Assembly: GCF_006494815.1 (NCBI RefSeq)
Contig: NZ_CP041091.1
Coordinates: forward strand, 3,920,501 to 3,984,500
Origin: Nocardioides sambongensis
GTDB lineage: Bacteria; Actinomycetota; Actinomycetes; Propionibacteriales; Nocardioidaceae
DNA length: 64,000 bases
Reading direction: 5' to 3'
Within the stretch, counting starts at the first letter, position 1, and each line of letters opens with the position of its first letter. Below are positions 27,561-35,642 of this stretch, in pieces. The notes under the pieces are model-generated. The model was not told the origin of the DNA. It worked only from the letters and a program-made list of their open reading frames with translations, and made no database searches. The position numbers were made by a program, and so were the translations under genes.

Positions 27561-29229
27561 CGCGAGCCACGACAGCCAAGACGGCTGCCCCCGCCGACGC
27601 CCCCCAGATCACTCACGCCAGTGTCGCCTTCGTCGGCACCGGGCCGGGTGACCCCGAACTGCTGACAGTCCGCGCCGTCCAACTCATCGCCGATGCGGAC
27701 GTGATCATCACCGAGGCGCCCGAGCACCACGCTCTGGTCGCCGCGCTGCGCGATGACGTCGTACTCGACGTGGAGGAGGACGAGGAGGCCCCGGCCGGCG
27801 GTCCGGAGCTCCACGACGGCGGCTTCGGTGAGGACGGCCAGCCGCTGACCCACGCCGCCCGCGCGAAGGTGGTCGTGAAGCAGGCCAAGCGGGGGCTGCG
27901 GGTGGTCCGGCTGCTCGGCGGCGACCCGTTCCTCTACGCCTCGGGCCGGAGGAGGCACAGGCGGTGACCAAGGCGGGGCTGCCGTTCGAGGTCGTCCCGG
28001 GCGTCTCCTCGGTCTCCGCGGTCCCCGCCTACGCCGGCATCCCGCTGACCACCAAGGACCAGCGCGAGGTCGCCGTGGTGACCTGCGGCGACAAGGTCGA
28101 CTGGAAGCGGTACGCCGACGCCCCGACCCTGGTGCTGCTCTCGGCCGTCGGCCAGATCGGCGACATCGCCGAGCAGCTGATCGCGACCGGCCGCTCGCCG
28201 CAGACGCCGGTCGCGATGACCCGGGTCGGCACCACCACCGAGCAGCAGACGGTGACCTCCACGCTGGCCAACATCGCCGCCGACGCCCGCTCCGCGCGGA
28301 TCGCGCCGCCGGCGATCACGGTGGTCGGCAAGGTCGTCGACCTGCGCGAGAAGCTCTCCTGGTTCGAGACCAAGCCGCTCTTCGGCTGGCGGGTCCTGGT
28401 GCCGCGCACCAAGGAGCAGTCGGCGTCGCTCTCCACCCGGCTGCGCGGCTTCGGCGCGGTGCCCGAGGAGGTGCCGACCATCTCGGTCGAGCCGCCGCGC
28501 AACCCGCAGCAGATGGACAAGGCCGTGCGCGGCCTCGTCGAGGGCCGCTACGAGTGGATCGCGTTCACCTCGGTCAACGCGGTGCGGGCGGTCCGGGAGA
28601 AGTTCGAGGAGTACGGCCTCGACGCCCGCGCCTTCTCCGGCCTCAAGATCGCTGCGGTGGGTGACAAGACCGCCGCCGCGATCGCCGACTGGGGTCTGCG
28701 CGCCGACCTGGTGCCCACCGACCAGCAGTCCGCCGCCGGCCTGCTCGAGGTCTGGCCCGAGTACGACGAGCAGCTGGACCCGATCAACCGGGTCTTCCTG
28801 CCGCGTGCCGACATCGCCACCGAGAACCTGGTCGCCGGACTGATCGACCTGGGCTGGGAGTGCGACGACGTCACCGCCTACCGCACGGTCCGGGCCGCCC
28901 CGCCGCCGGCGCCGACGCGGGACGCGATCAAGTCCGGCAAGTTCGACGCGGTGGTCTTCACCTCCTCCTCCACCGTGCGCAACCTGGTCGGCATCGCGGG
29001 CAAGCCGCACGCCTCGACGGTGATCGCGACGATCGGTCCCGCCACGGCGAAGACCGCCGAGGAGCACGGCCTGCGGGTCGACGTGATGGCCGACAAGCCC
29101 GACGTCGAGGTGCTGGTCGAGTCGCTGGCCGCCTTCGGCGCCGCACGTCGCGCCGCGCTGCTCGAGGCGGGGGAGCCGGTCACCAAGCCGAGCGACCGCA
29201 AGCCCTCGGGTCGGCGCCGCAAGGCCTGA
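27557..29229 (+). CDS. hemD: Fused uroporphyrinogen-III C-methyltransferase / uroporphyrinogen-III synthase (apparent frameshift near 27943-27949)
   Basis: Two-domain protein of about 557 residues after repair. The N-terminal SUMT/CysG-like half has VAFVGTGPGDPELLTVRAVQ, VVRLLGGDPFLYASG and PFEVVPGVSSVSAVPAYAGI; the C-terminal half is HemD-like (WRVLVPRTKEQSASLSTRLR, WIAFTSVNAVRAV, and VVFTSSSTVRNL). The frame breaks around GGGCCGG at 27943-27949, where one added C or G gives YASGPEEAQAVTKAG or YASGREEAQAVTKAG. The fusion is the normal actinobacterial form and links heme and siroheme/cobalamin precursors. Without repair only about 136 N-terminal residues would be made. Confidence 0.92.
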
Positions 29230-29314
29230 TCCTCCGCCCTCGGCCCGGCACACGTGGTGACGCGTGAGCCGGGTCGAGGTGTTTTTCGGTGGGCTCGAGG
29301 GGGTCGGTGGAGGT

Positions 29315-29430
29315 GCGGGTTTCACCGGCTGACCGGGGAAACCCGCGGACCTGTCGGCCGAAACCCGCACGACACGCCGATGGCGCACGGCGTGTCGTGC
29401 GGGTTTCCCCGGCTGACCGGTGAAACCCGC
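29315..29430 (+). repeat. Compound palindromic element between hemD and hemB
   Basis: Two near-identical 32-bp palindromes (29315-29346 and 29399-29430) have arms GCGGGTTTC and GAAACCCGC. Between them is a perfect 20-bp inverted repeat: GAAACCCGCACGACACGCCG (29360-29379) and its exact complement (29388-29407) around the loop ATGGCGCA. GAAACCCGC or its complement occurs five times in 116 bases. The element ends 20 bases before hemB. It fits no terminator (no T-run) and looks like a repeated extragenic palindrome. Confidence 0.88.
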
Positions 29431-29450
29431 ACCGGTGGGAGGATGAGGAC

Positions 29451-30437
29451 ATGAGCGACATCGAGCACCCCGTCGTACGTCCCCGCCGGCTGCGGACCAC
29501 GCCGGCGATGCGGGAGCTGGTCGCCGAGACCACGTTGACGCCGGCCCAGCTGGTCCTGCCCGTCTTCGTCAGGGAGGGCGCCTCGGAGCCGAGGCCGATC
29601 AGCTCGATGCCCGGGGTGGTCCAGCACACCCGCGACAGCCTCCGGCGGGCGGCGTCGGAGGCGGTCCAGGCCGGGCTGAAGGGCATCATGCTGTTCGGGA
29701 TCCCCGAGACCAAGGACGCGGTCGGCTCCGGCGCCACCGACCCCGAGGGCATCCTCAACGTCGCCATCGCCGACGTGGCCGCCGAGGTTGGGGACAACCT
29801 GGTGGTGATGGGCGACCTCTGCCTGGACGAGTTCACCGACCACGGCCACTGCGGAGTGCTCACTCCCGACGGTCGCGTCGACAACGACGCCACACTCCTC
29901 CGGTACGCCGAGATGGCCGTGGTGATGGCCGACGCCGGCGTCGACCTGGTCGGCCCCAGCGGGATGATGGACGGTCAGGTCGCGGTGATCCGGGACGCGC
30001 TCGACCGGGCCGGGCACACCGACACCGGCATCCTGGCCTACTCCGCGAAATACGCCTCCGCCTTCTACGGCCCGTTCCGGGAGGCGGTCGACAGCAGCCT
30101 GAAGGGAGACCGGCGCACCTACCAGCAGGACGGACGCAACGCCCGCGAGGGCGTCGCCGAGGCGCTGCTGGACATCGAGGAGGCGGCGGACCTGGTGATG
30201 GTGAAGCCGGCGCTGGCCTACCTGGACGTGATCCGCCGGGTCCGCGAGGCCGTCGACGTGCCGGTGGCGGCGTACAACATCTCGGGGGAGTACGCGATGG
30301 TGGAGGCGGCCGCCGAGCGGGGCTGGATCGACCGGGAGCCGGCGATCCTGGAAACGCTGACCTCGATCCGCCGGGCCGGCGCGGACATCATCTTGACCTA
30401 CTGGGCGACCGAGGCCGCGACGCTGCTGCGCCGCTGA
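29451..30437 (+). CDS. hemB: Delta-aminolevulinic acid dehydratase (porphobilinogen synthase)
   Basis: Condenses two 5-aminolevulinate molecules to porphobilinogen. 328 residues. Active-site Lys residues are in [16 protein letters not shown] and [13 protein letters not shown]. The metal loop reads [14 protein letters not shown]: the first and third zinc Cys are kept but the middle position is Asp, a mixed form between the Zn (C-C-C) and Mg (A-D-D) types. ATG 29451 follows GGAGGATGAGGAC. It is last in the hem cluster, separated from hemD by the palindromic element. Confidence 0.96.
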   Translation: MSDIEHPVVRPRRLRTTPAMRELVAETTLTPAQLVLPVFVREGASEPRPISSMPGVVQHTRDSLRRAASEAVQAGLKGIMLFGIPETKDAVGSGATDPEGILNVAIADVAAEVGDNLVVMGDLCLDEFTDHGHCGVLTPDGRVDNDATLLRYAEMAVVMADAGVDLVGPSGMMDGQVAVIRDALDRAGHTDTGILAYSAKYASAFYGPFREAVDSSLKGDRRTYQQDGRNAREGVAEALLDIEEAADLVMVKPALAYLDVIRRVREAVDVPVAAYNISGEYAMVEAAAERGWIDREPAILETLTSIRRAGADIILTYWATEAATLLRR

Positions 30438-30560
30438 CGCTCGGCGCGCACACGGTCCCGCCTCTCGGGTACCGGAGAACCAAGCTAGTCGGATGGTTAC
30501 GCGCCATCGTGGGATCGCCGAGTTGTAGCGCCCTGGCGTGTCTAAGGCCCCCGCCAGCAA

Positions 30561-31814
30561 CTACTGCTTAAGGCCGTACGAGACCAGACAACCGATGTAC
30601 TGGAGGGCCTGTGTGAGCTTCGGGAAGGCGGCTTTGCACGCCGTCGCCGCTTCGTTTGGGGCCAGGAGCCCGAGCACGCCGTTGACGAGTCCGCCAAGCC
30701 CCTTGTCGAGGTCATCGACTTTCTCCTTGACCTTCTCGCCAACGCTGTCCGGGGCTGCAGGTTCGTTGTCCTTATTGCCGCCGTTTCCGGGACCCTCGTC
30801 TCCCGGGTCGCTTCCGGTGTCGCCATCGGAGCCTTTGTCTCCCGGGTCGCTACCCGGGTCGCCACCGGTGTCGCCGTCGTCGCTGCCGCCGCCGGTGTTG
30901 GTGTCGGGGTCGTTGAAGACGCCGGGCGCCTCGTCGTCGCTGCTGCTCCCGGTGTCGTCGCCGGGGTTGTAGCTCTGGTCGCCCGGCACGATGTAGCCGG
31001 CCGCGGTCGAGTTGTTCGGGACCGAGGTGTAGTCGCCCTCCAGGTAGGCGTCCATGATCCGCAGGACGAGATCGACGTACTCCTCGTTGTTGTTGTAGCG
31101 GTAGACGGCGGCGCGCTGGCCCTTCGTGGTGGACAGGTCGTCGGAGCCGGAGCAGAGGTAGACCGACGTGGCGAGGGCGGCGTCGTCGATGTCCTGGGGG
31201 TTGCGCTGCCCGTCACCGTCGGCGTCGACGCCGACCACGCCCCAGGTCTGCGGGATGAACTGCATCGGGCCGACCGCGCGGTCCCACCGGGTGTCGTTGT
31301 CGTACTGGCCGCCGTCGGTGTCGCTGATCGCCTGCGTCTTGCGCTTGCCGTTGAGCGGGTCGCCGAAGATGCCCGGCTTGGCCAAGCCGTCGTCGTCGAG
31401 CACGTTGCCGCCGGTGCGCCCGTGGTTGGACTCGACGCGGCCGATGGCGGCGACCAGCTGCCAGGTCAGCTTGCACGACTCGTCGGCGGAGTTGATCACG
31501 CTCTCGGCCCGCTGGTAGGCGGCCAGCGCGGCGGAGGGGATCTGGTTGGTGCTCGCGGCGGTGATGATGCCCGCGCCGTTGCCGTCCTCGAAGCCCTCGA
31601 CGGAGCCGGGGTTGGACATGCTGGCGGGGTCCTCGAACTCCTCGGCCGGCACGCTGGTGCCGTCGGCCAGGGTGCCGGGTGCGGCGTTGTCGGCGGCCAG
31701 CATCGGGCTGGGCCCGCCGATCCCCGCGACACTCGCGGTCCATGCGGTCGACAGCAGAGCCAACGGAACGATGGTGGCGATTCGCTGCGCGCGCCCCAGA
31801 CGCTTCCTCGACAT
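30561..31814 (-). CDS. Secreted lytic murein transglycosylase
   Basis: Cleaves peptidoglycan glycan strands outside the membrane. About 417 residues. ATG 31814 (MSRKRLGRAQRIATIVPLAL) gives a signal peptide; a longer in-frame start at 31943 is rejected because it precedes the ribosome site AAGGGGAGAG. The SLT-type catalytic Glu is in IGRVESNHGR, with the AVGPMQFIPQTW block. A calcium-loop-like DADGDGQRNPQD follows. The C-terminal third is a Gly/Asp/Ser-rich linker and then a short Cys-containing domain (ATACKAAFPKLTQALQYIGC) at the very end. It stands opposite to the heme genes. Confidence 0.86.
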   Translation of the reverse strand: MSRKRLGRAQRIATIVPLALLSTAWTASVAGIGGPSPMLAADNAAPGTLADGTSVPAEEFEDPASMSNPGSVEGFEDGNGAGIITAASTNQIPSAALAAYQRAESVINSADESCKLTWQLVAAIGRVESNHGRTGGNVLDDDGLAKPGIFGDPLNGKRKTQAISDTDGGQYDNDTRWDRAVGPMQFIPQTWGVVGVDADGDGQRNPQDIDDAALATSVYLCSGSDDLSTTKGQRAAVYRYNNNEEYVDLVLRIMDAYLEGDYTSVPNNSTAAGYIVPGDQSYNPGDDTGSSSDDEAPGVFNDPDTNTGGGSDDGDTGGDPGSDPGDKGSDGDTGSDPGDEGPGNGGNKDNEPAAPDSVGEKVKEKVDDLDKGLGGLVNGVLGLLAPNEAATACKAAFPKLTQALQYIGCLVSYGLKQ

Positions 31815-32127
31815 CGCGTTCTCTCTCCCCTTAGTCCCTGGTGCGACGAACGACCAGGTGGTCCTCACGCCCGACTCGGTGCTGGTCGAGCGCCGTCGCC
31901 CGCCTCCCACGGGTGCGACGAGGTTCACAACGAATAGTGACACACGGAGTTACGGGTGTCACAGGACGAAGATCCGTCGATCCGGCCCGTCGGCGTGGTA
32001 ATGCCGCGTTGACCTGCGGTTTCGCGGGACGTCCGGCGAGGGGTCCGGATCGTGGACAGCGGCCGCGGCGGGGAGGGGCGGGGCGGGCCGATTCCGGGTC
32101 CTTGGACCGATCGGCGACAATGAGGCG
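31815..32127. promoter_or_regulatory. 313-bp divergent control region, transglycosylase / hemL
   Basis: A gene-free stretch. It holds the inverted repeat at 31937-31962 and, on the minus strand, a CACTAT -10-like box near 31930. The implied transglycosylase leader is about 110 bases. A GACAAT box (32116-32121) ends 6 bases before the hemL GTG. No other recognisable element was found. Confidence 0.5.
31937..31962 (-). promoter_or_regulatory. Inverted repeat with MtrA-like direct repeat, upstream of the transglycosylase
   Basis: GTGACAC and GTGTCAC frame a 12-base centre. On the minus strand the same DNA reads GTGAC-ACCC-GTAAC, two half-sites 9 bases apart, similar to the direct repeats bound by the response regulator MtrA, which controls cell-wall hydrolases in actinobacteria. 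The assignment is tentative. Confidence 0.35.
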
Positions 32128-33501
32128 GTGACGCCCGAGTCTGACCTGCGCCGCGCCCCTGCTCGACCCGTCGCCCGTTCGGAGCGGCTCTTCGCGCGGG
32201 GACGCGCGGTCACCCCTGGTGGGGTGAACTCGCCGGTTCGGGCGTTCAACGCGGTCGGGGGGACGCCCCGCTTCGTGGCCAGCGCCGAGGGTCCGTGGCT
32301 CACCGACGTCGACGGCAACACCTACGTCGACCTGATCTGCTCCTGGGGCCCGATGCTGCTCGGCCACCAGCACCCCGAGGTGATGGCGGCGATCAACGCG
32401 GCGGTCGCCCGCGGCACCTCCTACGGCACCCCGACCGAGGGGGAGGTCGCGCTGGTCGAGGAGATCGTCGCCCGTACGCCGGTCGAGCGGCTGCGCCTGG
32501 TCTCCTCCGGCACCGAGGCGACGATGTCGGCGATCCGACTCGCCCGCGGCTTCACCGGCCGCGACCTGGTGGTGAAGTTCGCCGGCTGCTACCACGGCCA
32601 CGTCGACTCGCTGCTCGCCTCCGCCGGCTCCGGCCTGACCACCTTCGCCATCCCCGGCACCCCCGGCGTCCCGGAGTCCTCGACCGCGCTCACCCTGGTG
32701 CTGCCCTACAACGACCCCGCGGCGGTGCGCGCGGCGTTCGCCGAGCACGGCGACCGGATCGCCTGCCTGATCACCGAGGCCGCACCCGGCAACATGGGCG
32801 TGGTCCCGCCGACGACCGTGGACGGCGCCGGCTTCAACGCGTTCCTCGCCGAGACCTGCCGCGCCCACGGCGCCCTGTTCATCAGCGACGAGGTGATGAC
32901 CGGCTTCCGGGTCTCCCGCTCGGGACAGTGGGGCACCGACGGCGCCCACGAGGGCTGGGCCCCGGACCTGATGACGTTCGGCAAGGTGATGGGCGGTGGA
33001 CTCCCGGCCGCCGCGTTCGGGGGACGCGCGGACGTGATGTCCGCGCTCGCGCCGGACGGGCCGGTCTACCAGGCGGGCACCCTGTCCGGGAACCCGGTGG
33101 CGACGGCCGCCGGCCTGGCCACGCTGCAGGCCGCCACCGACGACGTCTACGCCCACCTGGACGCGGTCGCCGACACGTTGCGCGCCGCCGTCGCCGACAC
33201 CTTCTCCGCGGCCGGACTGCCGCACGTCATCCAGTCGACGGGGTCGATGTTCTCGGTCTTCCTGACCCCCGACGCCGCGCCCGTCACCGACTTCGCCGGG
33301 GCGCAGCGCACCGACGTGGCGGCGTACGGCGCGCTGTTCCACAGCATGCTCGACCAGGGGGTGCACCTGCCGCCGTCGGCGTACGAGGCGTGGTTCGTCT
33401 CCGCCGCCCACGACGACCGGGCTGTGCAGGTTGTGCTCGACGCGCTGCCCGCGGCCGCCGAGGCGGCGGCGAGGGCCGCCACCACCCCAGGAGAGAACTG
33501 A
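32128..33501 (+). CDS. hemL: Glutamate-1-semialdehyde 2,1-aminomutase
   Basis: PLP enzyme that makes 5-aminolevulinate, the step between hemA and hemB. 457 residues. The opening block [19 protein letters not shown], the PLP Lys in [19 protein letters not shown], and [17 protein letters not shown] are diagnostic. Start is GTG 32128. It is apart from rex-hemACDB but overlaps the phosphatase gene that leads into the cytochrome c operon, so heme supply and cytochrome c assembly are co-transcribed. Confidence 0.97.
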   Translation: MTPESDLRRAPARPVARSERLFARGRAVTPGGVNSPVRAFNAVGGTPRFVASAEGPWLTDVDGNTYVDLICSWGPMLLGHQHPEVMAAINAAVARGTSYGTPTEGEVALVEEIVARTPVERLRLVSSGTEATMSAIRLARGFTGRDLVVKFAGCYHGHVDSLLASAGSGLTTFAIPGTPGVPESSTALTLVLPYNDPAAVRAAFAEHGDRIACLITEAAPGNMGVVPPTTVDGAGFNAFLAETCRAHGALFISDEVMTGFRVSRSGQWGTDGAHEGWAPDLMTFGKVMGGGLPAAAFGGRADVMSALAPDGPVYQAGTLSGNPVATAAGLATLQAATDDVYAHLDAVADTLRAAVADTFSAAGLPHVIQSTGSMFSVFLTPDAAPVTDFAGAQRTDVAAYGALFHSMLDQGVHLPPSAYEAWFVSAAHDDRAVQVVLDALPAAAEAAARAATTPGEN

Positions 33502-34229
33502 TGGCACGACAGGCACGCCCCGGATCGACCCGCAGCGCCACCCCGGACACGTGGGTCCACCTGCTGCGCCACGGCGAGGTGCACAACCCCGACGGCGTCC
33601 TCTACGGCCGCCGGGACGGATTCCACCTCTCCGACCGCGGCCGGGCGATGGCGCTGAAGGCCGCCGGGCACCTGGCCGACCGCGACATCACCGTGATCCG
33701 CTCCTCGCCGCTGGAGCGGGCGCGGGAGACCGCTGCGCCGCTCGCCGACAAGCTGGGCCTGGAGATCGGGGTCGAGGAGCGGGTGCTGGAGTCCACCAAC
33801 CGGTTCGAGGGCAAGCGCTTCGCCGGCGGCGAGAACGCGCTGCGCGACCCGCGCACCTGGCGCCACCTCTACAACCCGTTCAAGCCGTCGTGGGGCGAGC
33901 CCTACAAGCAGGTCGTGGCGCGGATGCTTGACGCCGTCGAGGACGCCCGCGCGGCCGCCGAGGGGCACGAGGCGGTGCTGGTCTCCCACCAGCTGCCGAT
34001 CTGGATCACCCGGCTGGCCGTGGAGAAGCGCTCCTTCCTGCACGACCCCCGCAAGCGTCAGTGCACGCTGTGCTCGGTCACCTCGTTCGGGTTCACCAGC
34101 CTCGAGATCACCCAGATCACCTATGCCGAGCCGGCCATCGACCTGATCCCGCGCGGTGACGTCGCGGCGCCGTTCTCCGCCGGCGACGCACCCGAGGAGC
34201 TCAAGCCGGAGGGGACGCCCCCGGAATGA
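33501..34229 (+). CDS. Histidine phosphatase family protein (Rv0525-like)
   Basis: About 242 residues. The catalytic motif is LLRHGEVHNPDGVLYGR; further blocks are RSSPLERARETAAPLAD and VLVSHQLPIWITRLAV. It lies between hemL and resA, as Rv0525 does in M. tuberculosis. The substrate is unknown. Both ends overlap neighbouring genes (TGATG and ATGA), which suggests a role tied to heme or cytochrome c assembly, though none has been shown. Confidence 0.85.
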   Translation: MARQARPGSTRSATPDTWVHLLRHGEVHNPDGVLYGRRDGFHLSDRGRAMALKAAGHLADRDITVIRSSPLERARETAAPLADKLGLEIGVEERVLESTNRFEGKRFAGGENALRDPRTWRHLYNPFKPSWGEPYKQVVARMLDAVEDARAAAEGHEAVLVSHQLPIWITRLAVEKRSFLHDPRKRQCTLCSVTSFGFTSLEITQITYAEPAIDLIPRGDVAAPFSAGDAPEELKPEGTPPE

Positions 34230-34810
34230 CGTTGCGTGTGCGCGCAGCGGCCGTGCTGGCCGCTGCGCTGGTCCTGACCGGCTGCTCGGACGTGGGCGGC
34301 ACCGAGGGCGTCGAGTACGTCGCCGGTGACGGCCAGGTCATCGAGGTCGCCGCCGACGACCGCGCCGAGCCGGTCGAGGTCAGCGGCACCACGGTCCAGG
34401 ACGAGCCGCTCGACCTCGCCGACCTGCGCGGCCAGGTCGTGGTGGTCAACGTGTGGTGGTCCGGCTGCGGGCCCTGCCGGACCGAGATGCCGATGCTGGT
34501 GGAGGCCGAGGCGGAGCTCGCCGAGGACCACCCGGACCAGACGGCCTTCGTCGGCATCAACATCCGGGACCTCGCCCCGGAGACCGCGGCGGCCTTCGAG
34601 CGCGACCGCGGCGTGGACTACCCCTCCCTCTACGACCCCGGCTCCAAGACGCTCCTCGGCTTCGGGAAGTACGCGCCCTACGCCCCGCCGGCCACCCTCA
34701 TCCTCGACACCGAGGGACGGGTCGCGGCGCTGATCAACGGTCCGGTCCCCTCCAAGAGCACACTGCTCACCCTCGTCGAGGACCTCCTGCCCGCCGAGGG
34801 CGCTGCATGA
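34226..34810 (+). CDS. resA: ResA/TlpA-like thioredoxin lipoprotein
   Basis: 194 residues. A lipoprotein signal ends in the lipobox LTGC (AAALVLTGCSD), so it is anchored outside the membrane. The redox site is CGPC in WWSGCGPCRTEMPML, and the cis-Pro region is APPATLILD. It reduces apocytochrome c haem-binding Cys before heme attachment in system II cytochrome c maturation. First gene of the resA-ccdA-resB-ccsB group, overlapping ccdA. Confidence 0.92.
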   Translation: MTLRVRAAAVLAAALVLTGCSDVGGTEGVEYVAGDGQVIEVAADDRAEPVEVSGTTVQDEPLDLADLRGQVVVVNVWWSGCGPCRTEMPMLVEAEAELAEDHPDQTAFVGINIRDLAPETAAAFERDRGVDYPSLYDPGSKTLLGFGKYAPYAPPATLILDTEGRVAALINGPVPSKSTLLTLVEDLLPAEGAA

Positions 34811-35571
34811 GCGAGTGGTTCGAGGCCCAGGCGTCGTCCGGGGCGCTGGTGGTCGCCGTACCGGTGGCGCTGGTGGCCGGGATCGTCTCCTTCTTCTCCC
34901 CGTGCGTGATCCCGCTGCTCCCCGGCTACCTCTCGTACGCCACCGGACTCTCCGGGGCCGACCTGGCCACGGGCAAGGCTGCGGAGCACCGCGGCCGGAT
35001 GCTGGCGGGCTCGCTGCTGTTCGTGCTCGGCTTCGCGGTGGTCTTCGTCTTCGCGTTCACCGCCTTCGGCGGGATCGCCGCCCGCTTGCAGCAGTGGCAG
35101 GACGTGCTGACCATCGTGCTCGGCGTGCTGCTGATCGTGCTCGGCCTGGTCTTCGCCGGCGCGGTGCCGTGGCTGCAGCGGGAGTGGCGGATCCATGCGA
35201 TGCCCGGCGTCGGGCTGGCCGCGGCGCCGGTGATCGGCGCGCTCTTCGCGATCGGCTGGACGCCCTGTGTGGGACCGACGCTGGCCGTGATCGCCAACCT
35301 CACCTACGCCGAGGGCGGTACGGCGGCGCGCGGGGCGATCCTCGGACTCTGCTACGCGATCGGGCTCGGACTGCCCTTCGTGCTCGCCGCGGTCTTCTAC
35401 GAGCGGGCGCTGAACGGGTTGAAGTGGGTGCGCCGGCACCAGGTCTGGGTGATGCGGGCCGGCGGCGTGTTCATGATCGCGCTCGGGATCGCGATGGTCA
35501 CCGGCTGGTGGGACCACCTGACCCAGTGGGTCCAGCTGCAGGTGGTCGACTACGGGGAGACGGTCGTATGA
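34807..35571 (+). CDS. ccdA: Cytochrome c biogenesis protein CcdA
   Basis: Moves reducing power across the membrane to ResA. 254 residues with about six transmembrane segments. The conserved Cys pair is in FFSPCVIPLLPGY and GWTPCVGPTL. ATG 34807 overlaps the resA stop. The stop (35569-35571) overlaps an ATG that begins a 24-codon ORF before resB. Confidence 0.94.
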   Translation: MSEWFEAQASSGALVVAVPVALVAGIVSFFSPCVIPLLPGYLSYATGLSGADLATGKAAEHRGRMLAGSLLFVLGFAVVFVFAFTAFGGIAARLQQWQDVLTIVLGVLLIVLGLVFAGAVPWLQREWRIHAMPGVGLAAAPVIGALFAIGWTPCVGPTLAVIANLTYAEGGTAARGAILGLCYAIGLGLPFVLAAVFYERALNGLKWVRRHQVWVMRAGGVFMIALGIAMVTGWWDHLTQWVQLQVVDYGETVV

Positions 35572-35642
35572 GCACCCCACCACGTTCTTCGCTTCCGCCG
35601 CTTCGCTCCTCCAGCGAACAACGCGTCGGGGACCCCGCATGA
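35568..35642 (+). other. 24-codon coupling ORF created by a 71-bp insertion
   Basis: ATG 35568 overlaps the ccdA stop as ATGA; the frame codes MSTPPRSSLPPLRSSSEQ, then RVGDPA, and ends at a TGA that overlaps the resB ATG 35639, again as ATGA. The first 14 bases (ATGAGCACCCCACC) nearly repeat the resB start (ATGAACACCCCACC). The region between holds an inverted repeat, CGTTCTTCGCT / AGCGAACAACG. It looks like a small hairpin insertion with a target duplication that kept translational coupling. Confidence 0.6.
35583..35623 (+). repeat. Inverted repeat inside the ccdA-resB insertion
   Basis: Arms CGTTCTTCGCT (35583-35593) and AGCGAACAACG (35613-35623) pair at 10 of 11 positions around a 19-base loop. 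Confidence 0.75.

Noticed and set aside
29254..29454. Short open frames across the hemD-hemB palindrome (for example repeats of GETR or SPVSR)
   Set aside because: They merely translate the palindromic repeat in different frames, have no ribosome site and no recognisable fold.
31815..31930. c-di-AMP (ydaO-type) riboswitch in the leader of the lytic transglycosylase gene, attractive because disA is in the window
   Set aside because: The leader is long enough and GC-rich, but the conserved core segments of that riboswitch (the GGGGACCC-like and terminal GGGGUGAA-like blocks) are not found.
31921..31945. TTCACAA next to TGACACA as a third Rex site
   Set aside because: The half-sites point the wrong way and are 7 bases apart; they do not form the TTGTGAA-N4-TTCACAA arrangement.
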